From positions 1 through 38,971 of the forward strand of contig DAOTUD010000011.1 in NCBI GenBank assembly GCA_034437275.1: a stretch of DNA of 38,971 nucleotides. The letters run 5' to 3'. The notes under the pieces are model-generated. The model did no database searches. It saw nothing but the letters and a program-made list of their open reading frames with translations, and was not told the origin of the DNA. A program made the position numbers and the translations under genes. Of the stretch, positions 8,709 to 15,260 are shown piece by piece. The stretch comes from TC-15 sp034437275. Lineage in GTDB: Bacteria; Chloroflexota; Anaerolineae; Aggregatilineales; Aggregatilineaceae. How positions within the stretch are numbered: position 1 is the stretch's first letter; every line of letters starts with the position of its first letter.

Positions 8709-8737
8709 AGTATAGCTGTCCGGGCGGGGCTTGTCAA
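8709..8737 (-). promoter_or_regulatory. Consensus sigma70-type promoter for the mutS2 leader RNA
   Basis: Read on the minus strand, TTGACA (8737-8732), a 17-nt spacer and TATACT (8714-8709) match the housekeeping consensus almost perfectly. Transcription would start near 8702-8705. Confidence 0.82.
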
Positions 8738-8779
8738 CGGTCGGTCTGCTGACAGGTGTATCCCGAACTGGGGCAACTG

Positions 8780-8880
8780 GTTTACCCCTCCCCGCAAGCG
8801 GAGAGGGGCTTAGTACCGCGCTTACTCCCTTTTTTTCTCCGCGCGCGGGGAAAGGAGGGCTGAGGAGAATAGGGGTAAAC
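8780..8880. repeat. MITE-like palindromic element with GTTTACCCCT ends
   Basis: A 101-bp stretch is bounded by perfect 10-bp inverted ends, GTTTACCCCT at 8780-8789 and AGGGGTAAAC at 8871-8880. Inside are the paired modules 'ccccgcaagcggagagggg' and 'ctccgcgcgcggggaaagg'. The same arrangement recurs near 10500-10590, 21965-22055 and 29455-29560. Confidence 0.65.
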
Positions 8881-8940
8881 AGCAATACTGCCCCGAATCT
8901 GACATGCCCCCCTGGTGATGAGCCGTCCCTCGCCCGCCAT

Positions 8941-8958
8941 GTGTTGGCAAGGCAACAC
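8941..8958. promoter_or_regulatory. Candidate operator (GTGTTG-N6-CAACAC) upstream of the Crp/Fnr-type gene
   Basis: Perfect 6-bp inverted arms, GTGTTG and CAACAC, are separated by 6 nt, the half-site geometry of Crp-family operators (compare TGTGA-N6-TCACA). It overlaps the -35 element of the promoter at 8944-8972, so autoregulation by the adjacent Crp/Fnr-type protein is plausible. Confidence 0.5.
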
Positions 8959-8972
8959 CATACCTGTACATT
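8944..8972 (+). promoter_or_regulatory. Promoter of the Crp/Fnr-type regulator
   Basis: TTGGCA (8944-8949), a 17-nt spacer and TACATT (8967-8972) make a reasonable sigma70-type promoter, about 50 nt upstream of the GTG start at 9027. Confidence 0.5.
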
Positions 8973-9026
8973 CTATGTAATGATCGTGTTGTCTGCCCAA
9001 CAGGTGAAACCAGGAGGAACCAACCA

Positions 9027-9728
9027 GTGGACGAAGTGTGGAGTCTGCGCAACGTGCGCATCTTCGAGGGGCTGCCGCCGGACGAGATCGAGCAGGCGAT
9101 GGCCGACATGCCCCGCCAGCAGTTTCAACGTGGGGAATACATCTTCTTCACCGGCGACAATGCCGACAGCCTGTACATTCTGGAGCGTGGGACGGTCAAG
9201 GTGTCGTACATCACGCTCAACGGCGACGAGCGCATCCTCAACATTTTCCAGGCCGGGGACGTGTTCGGCGACCTGTTCATGGGCGAGTATCGCCACCGCA
9301 TCGGCGAGGCCCAGGCGCTGGAGGGGGTGGTGGTCTGCAAGCTGGGCGAGGTGACCTTCCTGGAGATGATCCAGAACCACCCCCGCATCGGCCTGAACTT
9401 CATCCGCCACCTGACCGACGAGCACCGGCGCACGCTGGCCCGGATGCACGCCTTGATGCGCTCCGAGGCGCGCTACCGGCTGCTGGGCACGCTGCTGAAC
9501 ATCGCGCGGCGCTACTGCTGCACCGACGGCTCGTGGTTCGAGCTGCCCGGGTCGCTCACCCAGGACGACATCGCCAAGATGGCCGACCTGAATCGCAGCA
9601 CGGTGAGCACGCTGATCAACGAGTTCCGGCGCGATGGCTTGCTGGGTGGGTCAGGGCGCGCGCTGCGCGCCGACCGCGCCGCCATCGAGCAAATGCTGGA
9701 AGATGCCGGGCTGGAGGTGTTGATGTAG
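9027..9728 (+). CDS. Crp/Fnr family transcriptional regulator
   Basis: The product is 233 residues, started at GTG 9027 with a strong AGGAGG (9012-9017) nine bases upstream. A cyclic-nucleotide-binding-like beta-barrel spans about residues 10-120, with 'GEYIFFTGDNADSLYILERG' and 'GDVFGDL'. A long dimerisation helix follows at about 125-160, and a C-terminal winged helix-turn-helix at about 177-205, 'LTQDDIAKMADLNRSTVSTLI'. The N-terminal cysteine cluster of oxygen-sensing Fnr is absent, so the sensed ligand is unknown. It would bind palindromic DNA as a dimer; a matching palindrome lies on its own promoter. The next gene, pcm, begins within 70 bp but has its own extended -10 element. Confidence 0.93.
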   Translation: MDEVWSLRNVRIFEGLPPDEIEQAMADMPRQQFQRGEYIFFTGDNADSLYILERGTVKVSYITLNGDERILNIFQAGDVFGDLFMGEYRHRIGEAQALEGVVVCKLGEVTFLEMIQNHPRIGLNFIRHLTDEHRRTLARMHALMRSEARYRLLGTLLNIARRYCCTDGSWFELPGSLTQDDIAKMADLNRSTVSTLINEFRRDGLLGGSGRALRADRAAIEQMLEDAGLEVLM

Positions 9729-9733
9729 GCGGC

Positions 9734-9763
9734 TTGGTGCCCGGCGGCCTGACATGATATGAT
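9734..9763 (+). promoter_or_regulatory. Extended -10 promoter for pcm
   Basis: TTGGTG (9734-9739), an 18-nt spacer and TATGAT (9758-9763) preceded by TG at 9755-9756 make an extended -10 promoter. Transcription would start near 9770, at or next to the ATG at 9771. Confidence 0.5.
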
Positions 9764-9794
9764 CAGGGTAATGGCCGACCATGGAAACCAACGC

Positions 9795-10451
9795 ATGACA
9801 GACTTCGACACGCTGCGCGACCGCATGGTGCGCGATCAACTTGAGGCACGCGGGATCATCAACCCCCGCGTGCTGGACGCGATGCGCCGGGTGCCCCGGC
9901 ACCGGTTCGTCCCCGACAATCTGCAGCACACCGCCTACCAGGACGGGCCGCTGCCCATCGGCAACAACCAGACGATCTCGCAGCCGTACATCGTGGCATT
10001 GATGACGCAGATGCTCCAGCTTGCGCCGGATGACGTCGCGCTGGAGGTGGGGACCGGCTCCGGGTACCAGACCGCCGTCTTGTGTGAACTGGCGGCGTTT
10101 GTGTATTCGCTGGAGCGTTACGGCTCGCTGGGCGAAACCGCCAGCCAACGGCTGAACCGGTTGGGGTATGACAACGTGGAAGTTCACATCGGGGACGGCA
10201 GCCAGGGGCTGCCCGATCAGGCCCCGTTCGACGCGATCATCGTCACCGCCGCCGCCCCGGCCATCCCCGGCCCGCTGCGCGCCCAACTCGCCGACGGGGG
10301 GCGGTTGGTGCTGCCGATTGGCGACCGCCACCAGCAGCTGTTGCAGCGTGTGCGGCGCGAGGGCGACCAGTGGCACATCGAACGGATGATCCCGGTGATG
10401 TTCGTCCCGCTGTACGGGCGGCATGGTTTCCACCCGCCGGGCGAGCGCTAG
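9795..10451 (+). CDS. pcm: Protein-L-isoaspartate O-methyltransferase
   Basis: The product is 218 residues from ATG 9795, where the family-typical 'MTDFDTLRDRMVRDQL' begins. An in-frame ATG at 9771 sits at the predicted transcription start and could give a leaderless start. The enzyme uses S-adenosylmethionine to methylate isoaspartyl residues in aged proteins, a repair reaction. Visible hallmarks are 'IGNNQTISQPYIVALM' at about 56-70 with the active-site Ser, the SAM motif I 'LEVGTGSGYQTAVL' at 83-96, and the C-terminal 'FVPLYGRHGF'-type region. The TAG stop (10449-10451) lies in the terminal inverted repeat of the element at 10448-10607. Confidence 0.95.
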   Translation: MTDFDTLRDRMVRDQLEARGIINPRVLDAMRRVPRHRFVPDNLQHTAYQDGPLPIGNNQTISQPYIVALMTQMLQLAPDDVALEVGTGSGYQTAVLCELAAFVYSLERYGSLGETASQRLNRLGYDNVEVHIGDGSQGLPDQAPFDAIIVTAAAPAIPGPLRAQLADGGRLVLPIGDRHQQLLQRVRREGDQWHIERMIPVMFVPLYGRHGFHPPGER

Positions 10452-10607
10452 TGCGTGTTATGAACTTACGCAGGCTGTTTACAGTGGATTTTTCCCGTAA
10501 GTTTTACCCTTCCCTAAATCCCTCCCCGTGAACGGCGCCTCCCCCTTTCTCCGCGTGCGGGGAAAGGGGACGGGGGATAGGGGTAAAAAGTGCATAACAA
10601 CCGCTAG
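10448..10607. mobile_element. MITE-like element between convergent pcm and methyltransferase genes
   Basis: The 160-bp stretch has 20-bp imperfect terminal inverted repeats: CTAGTGCGTGTTATGAACTT at 10448-10467 and its inverse at 10588-10607, 16 of 20 positions matching. Both ends finish in the palindrome CTAG, which might be a target duplication. The interior holds the 'ttttacccttcc...ggggataggggtaaaa' palindrome shared with other intergenic elements here. The TAG stop codons of both flanking genes lie in the terminal CTAG sequences. No transposase is encoded, so it would be non-autonomous. Confidence 0.6.
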
Positions 10608-11491
10608 CCTTCGCCGTTGAGCCGGCGCAGGTACTCCGTCGCAAACCCGCCGTTTTCGGTCGCAATCAGCACCCCGGTCAGCTTGTGGACTTGCAGCTCG
10701 CCAAAATGGCGGATCAGCCGCGTAATTTGCTTCTCCATGATATCCATGTACGCTTCCCAGGCTACGTCTTCCGGCAGCTGCGGCTCGCGCAGCGCGCGCA
10801 GGCTGTCCAGGTAGGCGATGGCCGGCTCGGCTTCCGTGAAGTGGAACGTGCTCGGCAGGTCGTAGCGGGCCACTGCGCGGAAGTAGCGCGCCAGCAGGCG
10901 GGTGCCGCTTTCCAGCGCGAAGGGTTCGACCCCGGAGCGAAATTCCTGCTTGGGATAACCCAGCAGCGTGCAGGCCCGCCGCGCCAGCGTGTCGAACTCT
11001 GGCATGGTGTTCTGGCTGTTGGTGGTGGCCACCAAACAGCCGGAAGGCCGCAGCACGCGCCGCAGCTCGACCAGCGCGCCGGGCAGGTCCGGCACGTGAT
11101 AGAGCATGTGGTTGGCCAGCACCACGTCGAAGGTATCGTCGGGGAACGGCAGCTTTTGCACGTCCATGTTCAGCACATGCACCGCGCTGTCGCCTTTGGT
11201 GGCGTTCTGGTGCGCTTTTTGCGCCATGCCGAACGAGAGATCGCCGGCCACGTGGTAGCCCTGGGGCGCATGTTTCTGCACCAACGCGAAGTAACTACCC
11301 GGGCCGGCCCCTACGTCCAGCACCCATTCGTCGCCGCGCCAGGGCAGAATATCGACCACCCACCGGTGAAAATCGACTTTCGGCTGGCTGTATTCTTCGT
11401 GCGTGCGATAGCGGATCAGGAGTTGTTCGTCGGTCGCGTAGGCTTTTTGGGCCATAAGCTCGCGGTTGCTACGAGGATTTGAATCGGTCAT
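10604..11491 (-). CDS. Class I SAM-dependent methyltransferase
   Basis: The product is 295 residues from ATG 11491; a later ATG at residue 13 is possible but less well placed. A Methyltransf_11-type Rossmann core starts with motif I 'VLDVGAGPGSY' at 57-67. It continues with 'LPFPDDTFDVVLANHMLYHV' around 115-133 and 'LRRVLRPSGCLVATT', features of small-molecule methyltransferases. The substrate cannot be told from sequence. The promoter at 11553-11581 carries a perfect palindrome, suggesting repressor control. The stop codon is supplied by the end of the repeat element at 10448-10607. Confidence 0.88.
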   Translation of the reverse strand: MTDSNPRSNRELMAQKAYATDEQLLIRYRTHEEYSQPKVDFHRWVVDILPWRGDEWVLDVGAGPGSYFALVQKHAPQGYHVAGDLSFGMAQKAHQNATKGDSAVHVLNMDVQKLPFPDDTFDVVLANHMLYHVPDLPGALVELRRVLRPSGCLVATTNSQNTMPEFDTLARRACTLLGYPKQEFRSGVEPFALESGTRLLARYFRAVARYDLPSTFHFTEAEPAIAYLDSLRALREPQLPEDVAWEAYMDIMEKQITRLIRHFGELQVHKLTGVLIATENGGFATEYLRRLNGEG

Positions 11492-11552
11492 CTTCTATTT
11501 CCACCCGGTTTTGGCAGCATCCCAACACAGCTGCTGTGAGTATTCTTTAAGT

Positions 11553-11581
11553 AGTGTATCATGATACACGACGCAGACCAA
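11553..11581 (-). promoter_or_regulatory. Promoter of the methyltransferase gene
   Basis: On the minus strand, TTGGTC (11581-11576), a 17-nt spacer and TACACT (11558-11553) fit a sigma70 promoter, with transcription starting near 11546, about 55 nt before the gene. Confidence 0.5.
11554..11569. promoter_or_regulatory. Perfect 16-bp palindromic operator candidate
   Basis: GTGTATCATGATACAC is its own reverse complement and covers the -10 region and part of the spacer of the minus-strand promoter at 11553-11581. A dimeric repressor of the TetR or MarR kind could block that promoter. The sirtuin gene diverges 120 bp away and might share the control. Confidence 0.55.
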
Positions 11582-11691
11582 TGATTTTCTTGCATTCCGC
11601 GTGTGGGGACGTCACAATCGGGCCGGATGCGCACGGATTTGATCCGGCCACCAACCGCAACGACGGAGAACAGACGAAAGGATGGTAACGT

Positions 11692-12471
11692 GTGAGTGAC
11701 ATCCAGCAAGCTGCCGACATCCTGCGCAGCAGCCAGCGGCTGGCTGTGTCGACCGGGGCGGGCATCTCCAAGGAGAGCGGCATCCCGACCTTCCGCGATG
11801 CGCTGGACGGGCTGTGGGCCAACTACGATCCCCAAAAGCTGGCGACCCCGCGCGGCTTTCGGCAGGACCCCAAGCTGGTGTGGGACTGGTACCAGTACCG
11901 GCGCGAACTGCTGGCTGAGGCGCGGCCCAACCCCGGCCACTACGCCCTGGCCGAGATGGAAGACCTGCTGCCGCAGGTGGTCGTCATCACGCAGAACATC
12001 GACGGGCTGCATCACCAGGCCGGCAGCAGCGACATCATCACGCTGCACGGCGACATCACGCGCAACAAGTGTTTTGACGACTGCCAGGGCAACCCGACCT
12101 ATGTCGACATCGAGCAGTTGGAGGACTGGGACCCTGAGGCCGGTCCGCCGCACTGCCCGCACTGCGGCGCGTGGGTGCGGCCCGCTGTGGTGTGGTTCGA
12201 GGAACTGCTGCCGCCCGGCGCATTGGAGCGCGCCTTGCAGGTCAGCCAGCAGGCCGACGTGATGCTCGTGATCGGGACGTCCGGGCTGGTCCAGCCCGCC
12301 GCCAGCCTGCCGTTTGCCGCCAAACGGGGCGGCGCGCGCATCGTCGAGGTCAACCCGGAGTCGTCGATGCTCACGCCCATCGCTGATGTTCATCTGGCCG
12401 GGCCATCCGGCGAGATGCTGCCGCAGGTCGTCGCTGCCATGCGCCCGTCGCAGCCGGGGAATGTGGACTGA
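11692..12471 (+). CDS. cobB: NAD-dependent protein deacylase, Sir2 family
   Basis: The product is 259 residues from GTG 11692, preceded by AAAGGA. Sirtuins remove acyl groups from lysine using NAD+. The motifs are complete: 'GAGISKESGIPTFRD' at 22-36, 'TQNIDGLHHQAG' at 100-111 and the catalytic His119 in 'LHGD'. The zinc cysteines are 127 and 131, then 155 and 158 in 'HCPHCG'. 'GTSGLVQPA' follows later. Tyr67 and Arg70 in 'WYQYR' match the YxxR signature of class III sirtuins such as E. coli CobB, so removal of succinyl or other acidic acyl groups is possible. The gene stands alone and is followed by a repeat cluster. Confidence 0.95.
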   Translation: MSDIQQAADILRSSQRLAVSTGAGISKESGIPTFRDALDGLWANYDPQKLATPRGFRQDPKLVWDWYQYRRELLAEARPNPGHYALAEMEDLLPQVVVITQNIDGLHHQAGSSDIITLHGDITRNKCFDDCQGNPTYVDIEQLEDWDPEAGPPHCPHCGAWVRPAVVWFEELLPPGALERALQVSQQADVMLVIGTSGLVQPAASLPFAAKRGGARIVEVNPESSMLTPIADVHLAGPSGEMLPQVVAAMRPSQPGNVD

Positions 12472-12482
12472 GCGCGTGGGTG

Positions 12483-12680
12483 GCAAGGTGTGGTTTACCT
12501 CTCCCCCTGGCCCTCATCCCCGGCCCTTCTCCCTCAGAGAGAAGGGAGTAAGAGGTCCGATAATCTCTCTCCCTGAGAGAGAGGGACCCGACGCCAGCCG
12601 GAAGGGTGAGGGCAAAAGCCGGCGCAAAATCGGTTCCCCAACAGTACCACGTGCGGGGAGGGAGCCAGAGGGAGGGGGAA
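12483..12680. repeat. Composite GC-rich repeat cluster upstream of the propeller-like gene
   Basis: The stretch starts with the 'ggtttacctctccccctggccctcatcccc' type of module, then has a 'tccctcagagagaaggga' / 'tctctccctgagagagaggga' pair. It continues with a 64-base block (12598-12661) that aligns to 4543-4606. It ends in 'ggggagggagccagagggaggggg', the usual right end of these elements. This last G-rich run sits exactly where the Shine-Dalgarno site of the next gene should be. Confidence 0.65.
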
Positions 12681-12685
12681 ATCCG

Positions 12686-13756
12686 CTGAAACAGGCCTTC
12701 CGCCTGCTCCTGGCGCTGATCCTGCTGGCGGGGATCGCCGGAGCCGCCCCGGCGGCGCGCGCCCAGGGTGCCCCGGTCCGCGTCGATGTTTTCGTCGACC
12801 AGAACGCGACCACCAGCGCCGCCCGCCTGCATTTCGTCGATGCGCTGACCGGGCTGAGCACTGTCGTCGAGGCCGGGAACGCGCAGCAGATCACGCTGCT
12901 GGGCGATTACGTGCTCTACCAGCGCCGGCAGACCGGGCTGGTGATGCAGGCCTTCCCCGACGGCACGCAGCGCCCGCACCCGTTCATCCGGCAGACGGGC
13001 ACCATGCAGTCCGTGCAGTGGGTTACGTCGCCGGACGACCGCGCGGTGGCGTGGGTCACGCGCGACGCGGCGGGGGGATCGGCGGTGTATGTGGCCTGGG
13101 CCGACGGCAGCGAGCAGCGGCAGCTCCCGGTTCCGTCGCCCGATCCGCCGCTGCGCCTGGAGCCGGTGGCGCTCACCAACGGCATGACCCAGTTCTTCTA
13201 CAACATCGCCGCGCCCGGCGACCCGACCCGCGCCCAACCGTACCCCGTCTACGACCACCTGGGCGCGTACCACATCGCCAACGCGGCCCGCTACGACCTG
13301 CCCGGCGAGCCAAACTGCCCGTGTGGCGCGGCCTTTTCGCCGGACGGGCGCATCTTTGCGCGGCTGGAAGCGCCGCAAGGGGCCGGGCCGTTTGCGCTGC
13401 GCGTGTGGGACCTGCCCACCGACGCCGCGATCCGTATTCCGCCCCCGTCCCTGGAGACACCCGCCGCCGGTGCGCTGGTCATCAACAGCATCGGGACGCT
13501 GGCCGCCTACAGCGCGGTCACGCCCGGCGGCGAGTATGTGCTGGTGCTGGTCGATATCGCGGCCCAACGCCAGACGGTCGTGCTCGGCCCCGGCCCGGCC
13601 CGCTACCGGCCCCGCGCCTTCATCGACAACGACGACGCGCTGCTGCTGCTGGCCCCGGACGGGACGTACAAGCTCGATCTGGCCGCCGGCACCTTGTGGC
13701 ACGTTTCGGGACGCGGCTATTTGGGCACCATCACGACGAGTTTGCTGGTACAATAG
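12686..13756 (+). CDS. Exported beta-propeller-like protein (apparent CTG start)
   Basis: The product is about 356 residues if translation starts at CTG 12686, seven bases after the G-rich run GGAGGGGG (12671-12678). No ATG, GTG or TTG lies in frame close by; the next upstream in-frame GTG is within the repeat cluster. From the CTG the protein begins 'KQAFRLLLALILLAGIAGA' and ends a Sec-type signal at 'ARAQG'. The mature part has repeated beta-strand units such as 'FSPDGRIFARL' and 'SPDDRAVAWV', typical of WD40/TolB-like propellers. No enzymatic motif is visible. The gene ends 4 nt before the membrane protein gene at 13761. Product class is moderately certain; the start codon is not. Confidence 0.72.
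   Translation: MKQAFRLLLALILLAGIAGAAPAARAQGAPVRVDVFVDQNATTSAARLHFVDALTGLSTVVEAGNAQQITLLGDYVLYQRRQTGLVMQAFPDGTQRPHPFIRQTGTMQSVQWVTSPDDRAVAWVTRDAAGGSAVYVAWADGSEQRQLPVPSPDPPLRLEPVALTNGMTQFFYNIAAPGDPTRAQPYPVYDHLGAYHIANAARYDLPGEPNCPCGAAFSPDGRIFARLEAPQGAGPFALRVWDLPTDAAIRIPPPSLETPAAGALVINSIGTLAAYSAVTPGGEYVLVLVDIAAQRQTVVLGPGPARYRPRAFIDNDDALLLLAPDGTYKLDLAAGTLWHVSGRGYLGTITTSLLVQ
13746..13754 (+). promoter_or_regulatory. Extended -10 element consistent with a leaderless start at 13761
   Basis: TGGTACAAT (13746-13754) matches the extended -10 form TGnTAtAAT. Transcription would begin about 7 nt later, at the A of the ATG at 13761. No Shine-Dalgarno sequence precedes that ATG. The -35 region is weak. Confidence 0.35.
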
Positions 13757-13760
13757 ACCT

Positions 13761-15245
13761 ATGCGTAGAAAATCACGACTCAGACTGCTGGTGGCGATAA
13801 GCCTGGTGTTGGTGGCGGCGTTGGCCGGACTGGTCGGCCAGGTCGAGGCGTCCGACGGGATGCGCGGCGATCACTGCCGCGTGACGGCGGACGAGGTTAT
13901 CGTCGACGATTTTTATTTCTTCTGCCGCATCGTCGAGATCGACGGCACCATCGACGGCGACGTGCTGGGCGTTGCGTCCGAAGTTGTCATCAGCGACACG
14001 GCCATCATCACCGGCGACCTGTGGATCGGCGGCGGCAAGGTCACGGTGGCCGGGCAGATGGGCGACGACATCCACTTCGCCGGCCTCAACCTCGCGGTCC
14101 AGCCGGCGGCACGCTTCACCCACGACCGGATCGACGTGGTGTCGCTGGCGCTCAACACCGCGATCGAACGCGAGGCCACCCTCCCCGGCGACCTGCTGGT
14201 CTACGGCTACCAGGCCCAGGTCAGCGGCACAGTCGGCGGCGATATCGACTTCCTGGGCGAGGCGCTGACGATCAACGGACGGGTCGCGGGGCGGGTCGAT
14301 GCCACTATCGGCGATGCGCGGCGCAACAACGAACTGCCCGGCCTGCCGCTGTACGATGTGTCGTTTCGCAACCCCGGCCTGCGCATCGGCCCGGAAGCCT
14401 ACATCGGCGGGGACCTGGCTTACGAGACCACCACCAGCGCCAATATCCCGCTGGGCGTGGTGCAGGGCGATATCGACTTCACCCAGACGCTCAACCAGCC
14501 GGACATCACCAAGGCCGAACAGCCGGATGTTGTGGCGCGGATTCTGGTCAACTACTTCACCGACGCGCTGCGTGACGTGCTGACGTTGATGCTCGTGGGT
14601 GTGCTCCTCCTGCGCGTGCTGCCCAACACCATCCGCCAGCCCGCCGTGCACGTCCGGCGGCGCACCATCCCGGCGGTGGGTTGGGGGCTGGTGACGTTTA
14701 TGCTGGCCTTCCCGCTGGCGATTGTGCTGATCATCATCGGGGCGCTGGTGGTGGTTGGGCTGGTGCTGATCCAGCTCGACAACCTGTCGCTGATGGTCGG
14801 GTTGGGGATTCTGATCTTCGATGCCGGGCTGATCGTCGGGTTTACGTTTTTGCTGTTTTTCATGGGGCGCGTGGTGATCAGCTTCGTGGCCGGCCAGTTG
14901 ATCTACCGGCACGTCTTGCGCTCGATCGAGCAGGGCACCCTGCGGCGCTGGATCATCACGCTGGCGATGGGCGCGACGGTCTACGCGCTGGTGACGAATG
15001 TCCCGATCCCCGGCCTGGGATTGGTGATCGAGCTGGTCACGGCACTGGCCGGGATCGGCGCGGTGGTGCTGTACGCCCGCAACGCCCTGGAGCAGATGAA
15101 CCTGTTTACGCCGCAGGCCGCCCCCGTCGAGGCGCTGCCCGCCGAGCAGATCGAGGCCGCCCCACCGCCCATGCCGGTCGAACCCGAAAAGCCGCTGGGC
15201 ATGGACAATCTGCCGGAAGGTTTCTCTGGCTTTAAAGACTGGTAG
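13761..15245 (+). CDS. Bactofilin-like (polymer-forming) domain membrane protein
   Basis: The product is 494 residues. An N-terminal signal sequence (about residues 8-29) leads into a beta-helical region, about 45-230, rich in 'IDGTIDGDVLG', 'ITGDLWIGGGKVTVAG' and 'VSGTVGGDIDFLG' repeats. These resemble bactofilin/polymer-forming right-handed beta-helices, here on the extracellular side. The second half has several hydrophobic segments ('LTLMLVGVLLLRVLP', 'LAIVLIIIGALVVVGLVLI', 'LIVGFTFLLFFMG' and others), then a proline- and glutamate-rich tail. Architecture suggests an envelope-anchored scaffold. It ends 15 nt before rsgA and follows the propeller-like gene by 4 nt, so the three may be one transcription unit. 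Function unknown. Confidence 0.8.
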   Translation: MRRKSRLRLLVAISLVLVAALAGLVGQVEASDGMRGDHCRVTADEVIVDDFYFFCRIVEIDGTIDGDVLGVASEVVISDTAIITGDLWIGGGKVTVAGQMGDDIHFAGLNLAVQPAARFTHDRIDVVSLALNTAIEREATLPGDLLVYGYQAQVSGTVGGDIDFLGEALTINGRVAGRVDATIGDARRNNELPGLPLYDVSFRNPGLRIGPEAYIGGDLAYETTTSANIPLGVVQGDIDFTQTLNQPDITKAEQPDVVARILVNYFTDALRDVLTLMLVGVLLLRVLPNTIRQPAVHVRRRTIPAVGWGLVTFMLAFPLAIVLIIIGALVVVGLVLIQLDNLSLMVGLGILIFDAGLIVGFTFLLFFMGRVVISFVAGQLIYRHVLRSIEQGTLRRWIITLAMGATVYALVTNVPIPGLGLVIELVTALAGIGAVVLYARNALEQMNLFTPQAAPVEALPAEQIEAAPPPMPVEPEKPLGMDNLPEGFSGFKDW

Positions 15246-15260
15246 GAAAGGGAAACGCTA

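Noticed and set aside
12371..13753. A 460-codon minus-strand frame opposite the propeller-like gene, which has a normal ATG
   Set aside because: The plus-strand frame has a signal peptide and propeller strands; the minus-strand product runs through the repeat cluster and the 3' end of the sirtuin gene and resembles nothing.
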